Made by a program: the position numbers and the translations under genes
Notes under the pieces: generated by a model
What the model was told of the DNA's origin: nothing
Database searches by the model: none
Seen by the model: the letters and a program-made list of their open reading frames with translations, nothing else
Shown here: positions 26,449-35,157 of the stretch, piece by piece
How positions within the stretch are numbered: position 1 is the stretch's first letter
How the letters are laid out: the number at the start of each line of letters is the position of its first letter
DNA from: Kitasatospora sp. NA04385
GTDB lineage: Bacteria > Actinomycetota > Actinomycetes > Streptomycetales > Streptomycetaceae
DNA length: 64,000 bases
Assembly: GCF_013364235.1 (NCBI RefSeq)
Contig: NZ_CP054919.1
Coordinates: 5,901,156 to 5,965,155, forward strand
Reading direction: 5' to 3'

Positions 26449-26642
26449 GTTCGGAACGCTACACGCACCCGGTGCACCGCCGTCCGGCCTGCCCCGGCGC
26501 ACCGGCGCCCCCGGCGGTGCCACGGCGGGCCGGGGCCACCGCGAGGAGACCGACCCCGCACCCCAAGGAGGCTTCGCCGCAAGCGGGTTGACGCCCCCTG
26601 AGGACGGCGGCCGGCCCTGCGGCGCGGGCACCGGGCGGCCGG
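26449..26642. other. intergenic, tetR promoter region
   Basis: The 194 bp between the 3-hydroxyacyl-CoA dehydrogenase gene and tetR hold no supported gene. I see no strong hairpin or palindrome; the tetR promoter presumably lies in the half next to 26449. Confidence 0.5.
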
Positions 26643-28421
26643 TCATCGCCGTGCGTGGTCGCGGAAACCACGCCCCGTCTTGCGCCCCAGGCAGCCCGCC
26701 GCCACCAGGTGCTCCAGCAGCGGCGCCGCGGCCAGCCCTGGCTCCCGGAACTCCTGGTGCAGCACCTGCTCGATGGTCAGCGACACGTCCAGGCCCACCA
26801 CGTCCAGCAGTTCGAACGGGCCCATCGGGTAGCCGCAGCCCAGCTTCATCGCGGTGTCGATGTCGTCCACCGTCGCGTAGTGCTCCTGCAGCATCCGCAC
26901 CGCGTCGTTCAGGTACGGGAACAGCAGCGCGTTCACGATGAACCCGGCCCGGTCGCCGCACTCCACCGGGTGCTTGCGCACCTTCGCGCACAGCTCCAGC
27001 ACCGTCGCCGTGACGTCCCCGGCGGTCAGCACCGTGGAGACCACCTCCACCAGCCTCATCGCCGGCGCCGGGTTGAAGAAGTGCATCCCGACCACGTCCT
27101 GCGGCCGGGAGGTCGCCGTCGCGCAGGAGATCACCGGCAGCGAGGAGGTCGTGGTGGCCAGCACCGCACCCGGCTTGACGATCCCGTCCAGGACGGCGAA
27201 CAGCTCGCGCTTGACCGCCAGGTCCTCCGCGACCGCCTCCACCACCAGGTCGACGTCCGCCAGGTCCCGGTACGAGCCGGTCGGGGTGACCAGCGCCAGC
27301 GCCGCGTCCCGGTCCTGCTCCGACAGCCGGCCCTTGGCCACCGAACGCTCCAGCGACCGCGCCAGCTGCGCCTTCGCCCGCTCCGCCTTCTCCTGGCTGC
27401 GGGCCGCCAGCAGCACCGGGAAGCCCGCCTTCGCGAACACCTCCACGATGCCGGTCGCCATCGTCCCGCTGCCGCACACGCCGATGCCGCGCACCTCGCG
27501 CCCGGCCGCCCGGGGCCCCGCGCCCGCCGCGGCCGGCTCGGCGACCGTCCTCGAGGAGCCCGGCGCCTCGTAGGTGTAGAAGCCGCGGCCCGACTTGCGG
27601 CCCAGCAGGCCCGCCGCGGCCAGCTGGCCCAGCACCGGCGCCGGCGCGTGCAGCCGGTCCCCGGACTGCGCGTACATCGCCTCCAGCACGGTGCGGGCGG
27701 TGTCCACGCCGATCAGGTCCAGCAGCGCCAGCGGGCCCATCGGCAGGCCGCAGCCCAGCCGCATCGCCGCGTCGATGTCCTCCCGGGTCGCGTACCGGGA
27801 CTCGAACATCGCCGCCGCCTGGTTCAGGTACGCGAACAGCAGGCCGTTGGCGATGAACCCGGCCCGGTCGCCCGCCGTCACCGGCTCCTTGCCCAGGTCG
27901 CGGGCCAGTTCGGCGACCTGCTCGGCCGCCCCGGGCGAGGTCAGCACCGTGCGGACCACCTCCACCAGGCGCATCGTGTGCACCGGGTTGAAGAAGTGCA
28001 CCCCCAGCACCCGCTCCGGGCGGGTGGTGGCCGCCGCGATCCGGGTCACGCTCAGCGCCGTGGTGCCGGTCGCCAGCACCGTCTCCGGCGGGCAGATCCG
28101 GTCCAGCTCGGCGAACAGCGCCCGCTTGAGCTCCAGGTCCTCCGGGACCTCCTCGACCACCAGGTCGGCCGCCGCCGCGGCGGTCAGGTCGTCGCCGACC
28201 TCGACCAGCGCCAGCAGCGCCGCCCGCTCCTCGGCCGACAGCCGCCCGCGCTCCACCGCCCGCGCGGTGGACGCCTCGATCCGGTCCAGCGCCCGCAGCG
28301 CCTGCGTCGGACCGGCCTCCACGCCGATCACCCGACGCCCGCTGCGCGCCAGTGCCACGGCCACGCCGGCACCCATGGTGCCCAGGCCGACCACGGCGAC
28401 GGTGGGGAAGGGACGCTCCAT
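26643..28421 (-). CDS. tandem-duplicated 3-hydroxyacyl-CoA dehydrogenase
   Basis: A 592-residue protein with two complete 3-hydroxybutyryl-CoA dehydrogenase modules. The first (~1-300) has GLGTMGAG for NAD, catalytic-His VHFFNPVHTMRLVEV and MRLGCGLPMGPLALLDLIG. The second (~312-592) repeats GSGTMATG, MHFFNPAPAMRLVEV and MKLGCGYPMGPFELLDVVG. Catalytic residues are kept in both, so both may be active. It would oxidise 3-hydroxybutyryl-CoA or reduce acetoacetyl-CoA toward crotonyl-CoA. The start at ATG 28421 is set by an AAGGAG site 7 nt upstream. It is followed by tetR and then the ccr operon on the same strand. Confidence 0.9.
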   Translation of the reverse strand: MERPFPTVAVVGLGTMGAGVAVALARSGRRVIGVEAGPTQALRALDRIEASTARAVERGRLSAEERAALLALVEVGDDLTAAAAADLVVEEVPEDLELKRALFAELDRICPPETVLATGTTALSVTRIAAATTRPERVLGVHFFNPVHTMRLVEVVRTVLTSPGAAEQVAELARDLGKEPVTAGDRAGFIANGLLFAYLNQAAAMFESRYATREDIDAAMRLGCGLPMGPLALLDLIGVDTARTVLEAMYAQSGDRLHAPAPVLGQLAAAGLLGRKSGRGFYTYEAPGSSRTVAEPAAAGAGPRAAGREVRGIGVCGSGTMATGIVEVFAKAGFPVLLAARSQEKAERAKAQLARSLERSVAKGRLSEQDRDAALALVTPTGSYRDLADVDLVVEAVAEDLAVKRELFAVLDGIVKPGAVLATTTSSLPVISCATATSRPQDVVGMHFFNPAPAMRLVEVVSTVLTAGDVTATVLELCAKVRKHPVECGDRAGFIVNALLFPYLNDAVRMLQEHYATVDDIDTAMKLGCGYPMGPFELLDVVGLDVSLTIEQVLHQEFREPGLAAAPLLEHLVAAGCLGRKTGRGFRDHARR

Positions 28422-28820
28422 GTCCAGACTCCTTGTCATGGGCCCGTGCCGCGGCCCCCGCCACCGCCCGGCCGCGGCAGCGCGAACCCGGGCGGAGGGT
28501 GTGACGGGGGAGGGTGTGCCGGCGGCACGGGAGAAACGGGAACGGAAGAAGAACTGCGGCACCCGCGGTACGGACTGGTCCGCTCCAGTTCCGTCCGGGG
28601 GCAGTGCCGTGGTGCTCAGGCGCTCCGACCGGGTCGTGAACGGCTACGCCGACGCGCGCACAGGAGAAGGGAACGCGACCTGCCGGTGCGGCTCCCGTAG
28701 CCCGGCGCTGGCGCGTGCCGACACTGTAGCCGAGCTACCGGCGGGTAGGAAGAGGGGAACGCGACCCGCCGGGCCGTCGGCGCGCCCATACTGTGGCCGC
28801 AGCTGCCGAAGGAGGACACC
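28422..28820. promoter_or_regulatory. divergent intergenic region with duplicated block
   Basis: This 400-bp divergent region holds no supported gene. An imperfect ~85-bp-spaced duplication is visible: AGGAGAAGGGAACGCGACC at 28662-28680 and AGGAAGAGGGGAACGCGACC at 28747-28766. Each copy is followed ~45 nt later by a related ACACTGTAGCC or ATACTGTGGCC word. The second copy lies just upstream of the Uma2 gene. The GGGAAC words resemble ECF sigma -35 elements, which is only a suggestion. Confidence 0.45.
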
Positions 28821-29405
28821 ATGGCTGTCATGACGACCGAGCGCCCGCAGATGGAACTCGAGCAGTTCAGGAACATCGCCGCCATAGCCGCTGAGCGGGA
28901 GGACGTGGTGTTCGAGTTCATCAACGGCAGGATCGGAGTCAAGCCGGTGCCCGACGGCGACCACGGGGAGATCATCCGCTGGGTTTCGAGGCGCTGCATG
29001 CAGCACCGCCCGGACCTGTGGCTGTACGTCGAGCAGGGGCTGCGCGTCGATCGCTACCGGGCCGGACACGCGAAGCCCGACGGTGCGCTCGCCGAGGACG
29101 GTGCCTTCGCCGGACAGGGCGAGTGGGCCGATCCCGAGCAGGTGCTCATGGTGGTGGAGGTGACTTCCTACGACTCCGACACCCACCGGCGCGACCGGGT
29201 CGAGAAGCCGGTGGCGTACGCCGAGGCCGGAATCCCGGTCTACCTGCTGATCGACCGGGACGCGGGCGCGGTAACCGTTCACAGCGATCCGCAGGGCGGC
29301 CGTTACGAGACCGTCACGACGCGCGCCTACGGCCACGAGGTTGTCCTGCCCGACCCGGTCGGTGTCCTCCTCGACACCGAGGAGCTCAAGCGCTACGCAC
29401 GCTGA
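28821..29405 (+). CDS. Uma2 family (DUF820) nuclease-fold protein
   Basis: A 194-residue protein with the PD-(D/E)xK-like core of the Uma2 family. The acidic and Lys residues lie in HAKPDGALAED (~residue 92), MVVEVTSYDSD (~115) and the following KPVAYAEAGIPVYLLIDRD. The start at ATG 28821 has GAAGGAGGAC directly before it. Uma2 proteins are very common in streptomycetes and their biological role is unproven; nuclease activity is a fold-based inference. It ends in front of a perfect 18-bp bidirectional hairpin. Confidence 0.87.
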   Translation: MAVMTTERPQMELEQFRNIAAIAAEREDVVFEFINGRIGVKPVPDGDHGEIIRWVSRRCMQHRPDLWLYVEQGLRVDRYRAGHAKPDGALAEDGAFAGQGEWADPEQVLMVVEVTSYDSDTHRRDRVEKPVAYAEAGIPVYLLIDRDAGAVTVHSDPQGGRYETVTTRAYGHEVVLPDPVGVLLDTEELKRYAR

Positions 29406-29410
29406 AACGC

Positions 29411-29448
29411 CGAACGGCCCGCCCGGAGTGCTCCGGGCGGGCCGTTCG
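29411..29448. terminator. bidirectional hairpin terminator
   Basis: CGAACGGCCCGCCCGGAG and its exact complement CTCCGGGCGGGCCGTTCG are separated by two bases, between the convergent Uma2 and MFS genes. Confidence 0.93.
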
Positions 29449-29467
29449 TGCGTGGTGCGTCAGCGCG

Positions 29468-30955
29468 TCAGTGCGCCATCACCGGGACGGCCTCCTCGGC
29501 GCCGGCGCCCTCGGTGTGGTGCTCGGGCTTGCCGGCGTTGACCAGGACGCCCGCGGTGACGCCGGCCAGCAGCAGGATGCCGAAGGCCGCCCAGATCGCG
29601 ACGGAGTAGGAGTGCACCTGGGCCTGGAGCTGGAACAGCTTCGGGTCGGTGGCGGTGGCCGCGTGCGCCTTGGCCCACGAGGTGCCGGCGCTGTGCGCGA
29701 CGGTGCTCAGCAGGGCGGTGCCGATCGCGCCGCCGACCTGCTGGGAGGTGTTGACCATCGCCGAGGCGACACCGGCGTCCCGCGGCTGGACGCCGTAGGT
29801 GGCCAGGCTCATCGCGGGCATGAACGCGGTGCCCATGCCCAGGCCCATCAGGACCAGGCCGGGGAGGATCTGCCAGTACGAGGTGTTGACGTCGATCTGG
29901 GTCAGGATCAGCAGGCCGAGCGAGGCGACCACGAAGCCGGGCGCCATCAGGTACCGGGCCGGGACCCGGGTCATCAGGCGGGCGCCGATCTGGGTGGAGC
30001 CGGTGATCATGCCGGCCACCATCGGGAGGAAGGCGACGCCGTTGACCAGCGGCTTGTAGCCGAGCACGCCCTGCATGTAGAGGGTGAGGAACAGGAACAG
30101 GCCGAACATGCCGATCACGGCCATGCCGAGCGAGAGGTAGACACCGCCGCGGTTGCGGTCGGTGATCACGCGCAGCGGCAGCAGCGGGGCCTTGACCCGG
30201 CTCTCGACGACCACGAACGCGGCGAGCAGCACGGCGGCGGCCACGAACAGGCCGATGGTGCTGCTGTCGCCCCAGCCCTCCTGCTCGGCCCGGGTGAAGC
30301 CGTACACCAGCGAGACCAGGCCGGTGGTGACCAGCAGCACGCCCGGGATGTCCAGGCGGTTGCGGTTCAGGCCGACGGCGGGCTCGCTGATGACCAGCAG
30401 CGCGCCGGCGATGGCGACCACGGCGAACGGGATGTTGACGTAGAAGGTCCAGCGCCAGTTCAGGTACTCGGTGAGGGCGCCGCCCAGGATCAGGCCGATC
30501 GCACCGCCACCGCCGGCGACGGCGCCGTAGATGCCGAACGCCTTGGCGCGCTCCTTGCCGTCGGTGAACATCACGGCCAGCAGCGACAGCGCGGCGGGCG
30601 CCAGCAGCGCGCCGAACACGCCCTGCAGGGCGCGGGCGCCGAGCAGCATGGTGGTGTTGACGGCGGCGCCGCCCAGCGCGGAGGCCGCGGCGAAGCCGAC
30701 CAGGCCGACCATGAAGGTCCGGCGGCGGCCCCACAGGTCGGCGACCCGGCCGCCGAACAGCAGCAGGCTGCCGAAGGCCAGGGCGTAGGCGGTGATCACC
30801 CACTGGGTGGTGCTGTCGGCGAAGCCGAGGTCCTCCTTGGCGTGCGGGAGGGCGATGTTCACCACGGTCGCGTCGAGCACGACCATCAGTTGCGCGAGCG
30901 CGATGAAGACGAGCGCCTTCCACCGGCGCGGGTCCGGCTGGAGGGTGTCAGACAT
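29468..30955 (-). CDS. MFS drug exporter, DHA2 (EmrB/QacA) family
   Basis: A 495-residue, 14-helix antiporter. Motif C-like and family landmarks are MVVLDATVVNIALP (helix 1, residues ~21-34), TQWVITAYALAFGSLLLFGG, GRVADLWGRRRTFMVG (motif A) and LQGVFGALLAPAALSLL. A late helix pair with AGVTAGVLVNAG comes before a His/Glu-rich tail. I start at ATG 30955 (MSDTLQPD); a GTG at 30967 would add four residues. It follows a TetR gene on the same strand by ~120 bp, the standard arrangement for an inducible efflux pump. The exported compound is unknown. Confidence 0.92.
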   Translation of the reverse strand: MSDTLQPDPRRWKALVFIALAQLMVVLDATVVNIALPHAKEDLGFADSTTQWVITAYALAFGSLLLFGGRVADLWGRRRTFMVGLVGFAAASALGGAAVNTTMLLGARALQGVFGALLAPAALSLLAVMFTDGKERAKAFGIYGAVAGGGGAIGLILGGALTEYLNWRWTFYVNIPFAVVAIAGALLVISEPAVGLNRNRLDIPGVLLVTTGLVSLVYGFTRAEQEGWGDSSTIGLFVAAAVLLAAFVVVESRVKAPLLPLRVITDRNRGGVYLSLGMAVIGMFGLFLFLTLYMQGVLGYKPLVNGVAFLPMVAGMITGSTQIGARLMTRVPARYLMAPGFVVASLGLLILTQIDVNTSYWQILPGLVLMGLGMGTAFMPAMSLATYGVQPRDAGVASAMVNTSQQVGGAIGTALLSTVAHSAGTSWAKAHAATATDPKLFQLQAQVHSYSVAIWAAFGILLLAGVTAGVLVNAGKPEHHTEGAGAEEAVPVMAH

Positions 30956-31078
30956 GGAGGTACCCACTTGTGTGTGCGAGAGAGCGTACGGATTGCGTGC
31001 GGGACCGCGGCCGGTGGACGGGCGTCCCGTGGGAAGTCGTGAGGGCGGCGTCGGTGCCGCCGGAGTGCCGGTGCGGAG

Positions 31079-31717
31079 TCAGGCGCGGGGCGTGAGGTCC
31101 TCCAGGGTCGCGGCACGGCCGGGCAGCACGGACGGTGCGGGAGCCCGCAGGCCGTCCAGCAGCAACTGCAGGTGACGCCGGACGTGCGGGTCCAGGTCGA
31201 GGCAGCCGAAGCCGGGGAGCGGTCGGGTGAGCTGGGCCATGGCGACGACGATGTCGCCGGCTCCGACGTCGGTGCGGAGCAGGCCGTCGGCCTGGGCGCG
31301 GGCGATCAGGTCCTGGGTGACCCGCTTCATCTCGGCGCGCGCTTCGGCGAGTTCGGGTTCTTCGAGGTCGACGGAGTCGGAGAGCAGCGGACAGAGCGCG
31401 CCGATCCGCTCCTCGGCCGAGGCGAGCACGAAGCGGCTGAACGCCGCGAAGGAGTCGGACTCCTCCGCGGTGGCCGCGTGCGCGTGCGCCACGATCCGCT
31501 GCATCACGGCGATGGACACCTGCTGGATCAGCGTCCGGCGGTCGGCGAAGTTCCGGTACAGCGTGGCGTTCCCGACCCCGGCCCGGCGGGCGATCTCGTC
31601 CAGCGGGGCCATCGCCCCGTACTCGACGAAGGCCTCCCGGGCCGCGGCCACGATGCGGGCCCGGTTGCGGGCCGCGTCCGCCCGCCGGACGGGAGCGGCG
31701 GTGGTGACGACGGTCAT
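31079..31717 (-). CDS. TetR family regulator of the MFS exporter
   Basis: A 212-residue TetR protein. The N-terminal HTH (residues ~15-62) reads ARIVAAAREAFVEYGAMAPL then IARRAGVGNATLYRNFADRR. The rest is the ligand-binding helical domain. It lies directly upstream of, and on the same strand as, the DHA2 exporter and so probably regulates both. Its own promoter holds an inverted repeat CCCCGTTT/AAACGGGG at 31763-31796. It is divergent from the glutamine synthetase-like gene. Confidence 0.9.
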   Translation of the reverse strand: MTVVTTAAPVRRADAARNRARIVAAAREAFVEYGAMAPLDEIARRAGVGNATLYRNFADRRTLIQQVSIAVMQRIVAHAHAATAEESDSFAAFSRFVLASAEERIGALCPLLSDSVDLEEPELAEARAEMKRVTQDLIARAQADGLLRTDVGAGDIVVAMAQLTRPLPGFGCLDLDPHVRRHLQLLLDGLRAPAPSVLPGRAATLEDLTPRA

Positions 31718-31762
31718 GCTGCGCTCCCTTCGAGCGGCGGTGGGCGGTACTGGGGATCATCT

Positions 31763-31796
31763 CCCCGTTTTGTTGCGGACAGATGTCTAAACGGGG
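31763..31796. promoter_or_regulatory. inverted repeat upstream of tetR, candidate operator
   Basis: CCCCGTTT at 31763-31770 and AAACGGGG at 31789-31796 are perfect inverted arms separated by 18 nt; the spacer contains a second partial symmetry GACAGATGTC. It lies 46 bp upstream of the tetR ATG. Confidence 0.6.
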
Positions 31797-31926
31797 AACT
31801 GGTCCCCGGAAATTTCATCATCCGATGTGGCCTGCGTCACATCTGCGACGCTCCTTCCCACGCACGGACGAGTGACCCCCGGCGCGTTCCCCCGGCCGAC
31901 CCGAAACCCCTGGTCAGGATGGGTCC

Positions 31927-33237
31927 ATGAGCACCGCCAAGCCACGCGCCGACCGCGCCGCCGAGGCCCGGACGGCCGCCACCCGGATCGAGGCCGAGGG
32001 CGTCGACGGAGTGATCGTCAGCTGGGTCGACAACGCCGGCGTCACCCGGGTCAAGACCGTCCCCGTCCGCGGCCTCGAATCCGCCGCCCGCTGGGGCGTC
32101 GGCGCCGCCCCCTGCTTCGACGCCTTCCTGGTCGACGACTCCACCGCCCCCACCGCCGGCCCCGTCGGCGACCTGCGCCTGGTCCCCGACCTCACCGGCC
32201 TGCACCGCCTCGCCGCCCAGCCCGGCTGGGCCTGGGCCCCCGGCGACCGGTGGACCCAGCAGGGCGAACCCCACCCCGGCTGCCAGCGCCACTTCGCCCG
32301 CCGCACCGCCGACGCGCTCGCCGACCTCGGCCTGGCCGTCCGGGCCGGCATCGAGGTCGAGTGGATCGTCGACGGCGGCGAACCCGGCCCCGCCTACGGC
32401 ATGCGCCGCCTGATCGGCAACAGCGACTACCTGCGCGACCTGCTGCGCACCCTGCGCGAACAGGAACTCACCGTCCTCCAACTGCACCCCGAGTACACCG
32501 AGGGCCAGTACGAGCTGTCCGTCGCCCCCACCGGCCCCGTCGAGGCCGCCGACACCGCGCTGCTGGTGCGGCACACCGTCCAGGCCGTCTCGCTGCGGCA
32601 CGGGCTGCGGGCCAGCTTCGCCCCCGTCACCGACCCCGGCGGCGTCGGCAACGGCGGCCACCTCCACCTCAGCCTGTGGCGCGACGGCCGCAACCTCGGC
32701 CACGGCGGGGCCGGGCCGCACGGCCTCACCCGCGAGGCCGAGGCGTTCCTGGCCGGCGTCCTCGCCGAACTCCCCGCGCTGCTCGCCCTCGGCGCCCCCT
32801 CCGTCGCCAGCTACCTGCGCCTGGCCCCCGGCCGCTGGTCCGGCCCCTACCGCTGCTGGGGCCTGGAGAACCGGGAGGCCGCGCTCCGCCTGATCACCGG
32901 CTCCGCACCCGAGCAGGCCAACGCCGAGATCAAGTGCTTCGACGCCGCCGCCAACCCCTACCTCGCCGTCGGCGGCGTCCTCGCCGCGGGCCTCGCCGGT
33001 CTCGGCGCCGCCCTCCACCTGCCCGCCGAGACCACCGGCGACCCCGAGGGCGCCGCCGAACGCCTCCCCGCCACCCTCGACCAGGCCGTCGACGCGCTGC
33101 GCAAGTCCGAGGTGCTGCGCGCCGCGATGGGCGAACCGCTCTGGCGGGCCGTCCTCGACGTCCGGGAGGCCGAGGCCGAACGCTTCGCCGGCCTCGGGCC
33201 CGAGGAGGTCGCGGCGGCCGTCCGCTACCGCTACTGA
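31927..33237 (+). CDS. glutamine synthetase-like ligase
   Basis: A 436-residue member of the glutamine synthetase superfamily, on the short side of class I proteins. An N-terminal beta-grasp portion (VDGVIVSWVDNAGVTRVKTV, residues ~20-39) precedes the catalytic domain: metal-binding GIEVEWI (~141), YTEGQYELSVAPTG (~191), GGVGNGGHLHLSL (~239), RWSGPYRCWGLENREAALR (~299-317) and NAEIKCFDAAANPY. The adenylylation loop of housekeeping GlnA is absent. Relatives ligate glutamate to polyamines, ethanolamine or other amines rather than ammonia. The substrate is not given by context, as it stands alone. Confidence 0.85.
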   Translation: MSTAKPRADRAAEARTAATRIEAEGVDGVIVSWVDNAGVTRVKTVPVRGLESAARWGVGAAPCFDAFLVDDSTAPTAGPVGDLRLVPDLTGLHRLAAQPGWAWAPGDRWTQQGEPHPGCQRHFARRTADALADLGLAVRAGIEVEWIVDGGEPGPAYGMRRLIGNSDYLRDLLRTLREQELTVLQLHPEYTEGQYELSVAPTGPVEAADTALLVRHTVQAVSLRHGLRASFAPVTDPGGVGNGGHLHLSLWRDGRNLGHGGAGPHGLTREAEAFLAGVLAELPALLALGAPSVASYLRLAPGRWSGPYRCWGLENREAALRLITGSAPEQANAEIKCFDAAANPYLAVGGVLAAGLAGLGAALHLPAETTGDPEGAAERLPATLDQAVDALRKSEVLRAAMGEPLWRAVLDVREAEAERFAGLGPEEVAAAVRYRY

Positions 33238-33253
33238 CGACAGGGGCCGGGGC

Positions 33254-33349
33254 GGGGTGGTTGCGGCTCAGCCGGTGCCGGTGCCGGGGTGGTTTCGGCT
33301 CAGCCGGTGCCGGTGCCGGGGTGGTTTCGGCTCAGCCGGTGCCGGTGCC
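33254..33349. repeat. 32-bp tandem repeat, three copies
   Basis: Units 33254-33285, 33286-33317 and 33318-33349 begin GGGGTGGTTTCGGCTCAGCC and end GGTGCCGGTGCC; the first differs by one base. Each contains the small palindrome GGCTCAGCC. A further GCCGGT run follows. It is intergenic, just downstream of the glutamine synthetase-like gene. Confidence 0.92.
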
Positions 33350-33609
33350 GGTGCCGGTGCTGGCGGCGAACTCCGTGTACTCCGCGTCCGCGCCGCGAGT
33401 CGTTGCCGATGCCACGATGACCGTTCCCCCGAGGATTCCCGCCCTGTCACCCTTCAGCCGCGGTTCACCGCCCGGGATGTCACAGGGTTTCCGAACGAGC
33501 CGGGATTCCCAACGGCCCGGGGCACCGAACGTCCCGGGGTTTCCGAGCGCGTCACCTCGGACCCCTAGAGTGTGGGCGCCGTGGGCCGGGAACGTGGAGG
33601 GGGAACGGG
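33350..33609. other. intergenic region before the 33610 gene
   Basis: No gene is supported. Two related CCGGGATT/CCGGGGTTTCCGA words surround 33500-33545. The promoter of the 33610 gene must lie here. Confidence 0.4.
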
Positions 33610-34194
33610 ATGTTCTGGGTGGGGCTGCTGCTGTTCGTCGTCGTGGGCGGCGAGTTGGGGGCGGTGGCGCAGGGGGCGACCCGACTGGGCGATGAGGACG
33701 GCGGCGCGATAGCCCAGTTCGTCATCGGGATCAACCTCGCGCCCTGGACGGCCCTGGGCGCCTGCGCCCTGGTCTATGTCGGCCGTCGCAGGCGCGCCGG
33801 GCTGGAGGCCAAGGGGAAGCTCTCGCCCGCGCTCGCCCGGATCGAGGACGCCCAAGCGACCGGTGACGGTCCGGACCACAGGCTGGAACTCGACCTGACG
33901 GTAGCCCCCAAGGGCCGCCCCGCGTACCGGGTGTCCGGTACCACCCGGGTCAACGTGATGCACCTCCAGGAGTTCGCCGCCGGACGCACGCTGGACGTCG
34001 CCTACGACCCGGAACGCCCCTGGCGCGTCGAGGTCCCCGAGCGCTGCCGGGAAGAGATCCGGGTGCCGCTGGACACCGCGCCGGAGAGCACCCGGGTGCA
34101 CGAACCGAAGGTCCCGCTGGGCGGAGCGGGGATCGCCGTGCTGGCCGCGATGGCCGCCGGAGCGGCGGTGTTCTTCCTCGCGTGGGGTTCCTGA
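33610..34194 (+). CDS. small membrane protein of unknown function
   Basis: A 194-residue protein from ATG 33610, after GGAGGGGGAACGGG. It has hydrophobic helices at residues ~3-20 and ~38-57. A ~105-residue soluble beta-rich domain with RVNVMHLQEF and RTLDVAYDPERPWRVEVP follows, then a C-terminal helix (~172-192). The middle domain with the VAYDPERP motif resembles DUF3592-type envelope proteins. No catalytic residues are apparent. It has no obvious partner gene. Confidence 0.65.
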   Translation: MFWVGLLLFVVVGGELGAVAQGATRLGDEDGGAIAQFVIGINLAPWTALGACALVYVGRRRRAGLEAKGKLSPALARIEDAQATGDGPDHRLELDLTVAPKGRPAYRVSGTTRVNVMHLQEFAAGRTLDVAYDPERPWRVEVPERCREEIRVPLDTAPESTRVHEPKVPLGGAGIAVLAAMAAGAAVFFLAWGS

Positions 34195-34416
34195 CCGGCG
34201 CCAACTCCTGCAGTGACGCGGTGCGTTCGACGTACAGCAGCTCCCCGTCCCCGCTGCCGGATTCCGCCGCCGGATTCCGCCGCCGGGTCTCACCGGTGAA
34301 TGTCGCTGTTGAATCCCACCGTCGGGGCGCCGCGGAGTCCCTCGGTGTCCTCGACGGCGCAACTCCCTCTCCCTTTCCCCCCGGCCCTCCCGCCGGTCGG
34401 TGTGCCCGCAGACCCG

Positions 34417-35157
34417 TCAGACCTGTCCGGCGGCCAGCGCGCGGCGGGCGGCGTCGGCCAGGCCGCCCGGCCACGGCTCGCCGTGGCCGGGGTGGACGGT
34501 GTCGGCGTCCAGGTCGGCCATCGCCTCCAGCGAGCGCAGCGCCTGCGCGCTGTCCCGGGTGAAGGCGCGGCAGACCAGGCTGGGGCCGCTGCGGCCGCCG
34601 ACGGTGTCGGCGGTGACCAGCGCGTCCCCGGTGAACGCGGCCGCCCCGCCGGGCAGCAGGAAGACCGCGCTGCCCGGGGTGTGGCCGGGGGCGTGCACCG
34701 CGAACGGGCGCCCGGGGACGTCGAGTTGCTCGCCGCCCCGGAAGGTCCGCGGGGCGCGGACCGGACGGGTGCGCAGCATGCCGCGCCGGGCGAAGTGCAC
34801 GGGGGTGCGCAGCGCGGACGGGCGGCGCAGCGCGTACCGCAGCACGTTGCCCTCGGTGGGCGACTTGGCGTTGCCGCGCAGCGGGTCGGCGAGCAGCGGG
34901 GCGTCCTCGGCGTGCACCCAGACCTCGGCGCCGGTGCGTTGGGTGAGCGGACCGGCCAGACCGAGGTGGTCCAGGTGACCGTGGGTGACCAGGACCGCCC
35001 GCAGGTCGTCCAGGCGACGGCCGATCCGCTCCAACCCGGCCTCCAGCAGCGGCAGGTGGGAGGGGAGCCCGGCGTCGACCAGGGTCAGGTCGGTGCCGTC
35101 GACGAGCAGGTGGAAGTTGACGTGCGGATCACCGAACCGCAGCACCCGGGTGCTCAC
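34417..35157 (-). CDS. MBL-fold metallo-hydrolase
   Basis: A 246-residue metallo-beta-lactamase-fold hydrolase. Zinc-ligand motif THGHLDH lies near residue 62, HAPGHTPGSAVFLLP near 155, TGDALV near 175 and PGHGEPW near 230, the order of the glyoxalase II-like class. The start at GTG 35157 overlaps the stop of a 30-codon reading frame (35154-35246) in GTGA, which implies coupling. Substrates of this class are thioesters, lactones or phosphodiesters; nothing here fixes it. Confidence 0.85.
   Translation of the reverse strand: MSTRVLRFGDPHVNFHLLVDGTDLTLVDAGLPSHLPLLEAGLERIGRRLDDLRAVLVTHGHLDHLGLAGPLTQRTGAEVWVHAEDAPLLADPLRGNAKSPTEGNVLRYALRRPSALRTPVHFARRGMLRTRPVRAPRTFRGGEQLDVPGRPFAVHAPGHTPGSAVFLLPGGAAAFTGDALVTADTVGGRSGPSLVCRAFTRDSAQALRSLEAMADLDADTVHPGHGEPWPGGLADAARRALAAGQV

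Noticed and set aside
25546..28464. 972-codon minus-strand frame joining tetR to the dehydrogenase region
   Set aside because: Only the last 300 codons are a real TetR protein; the upstream part is a Gly/Ala/Arg shadow of the 3-hydroxyacyl-CoA dehydrogenase gene.
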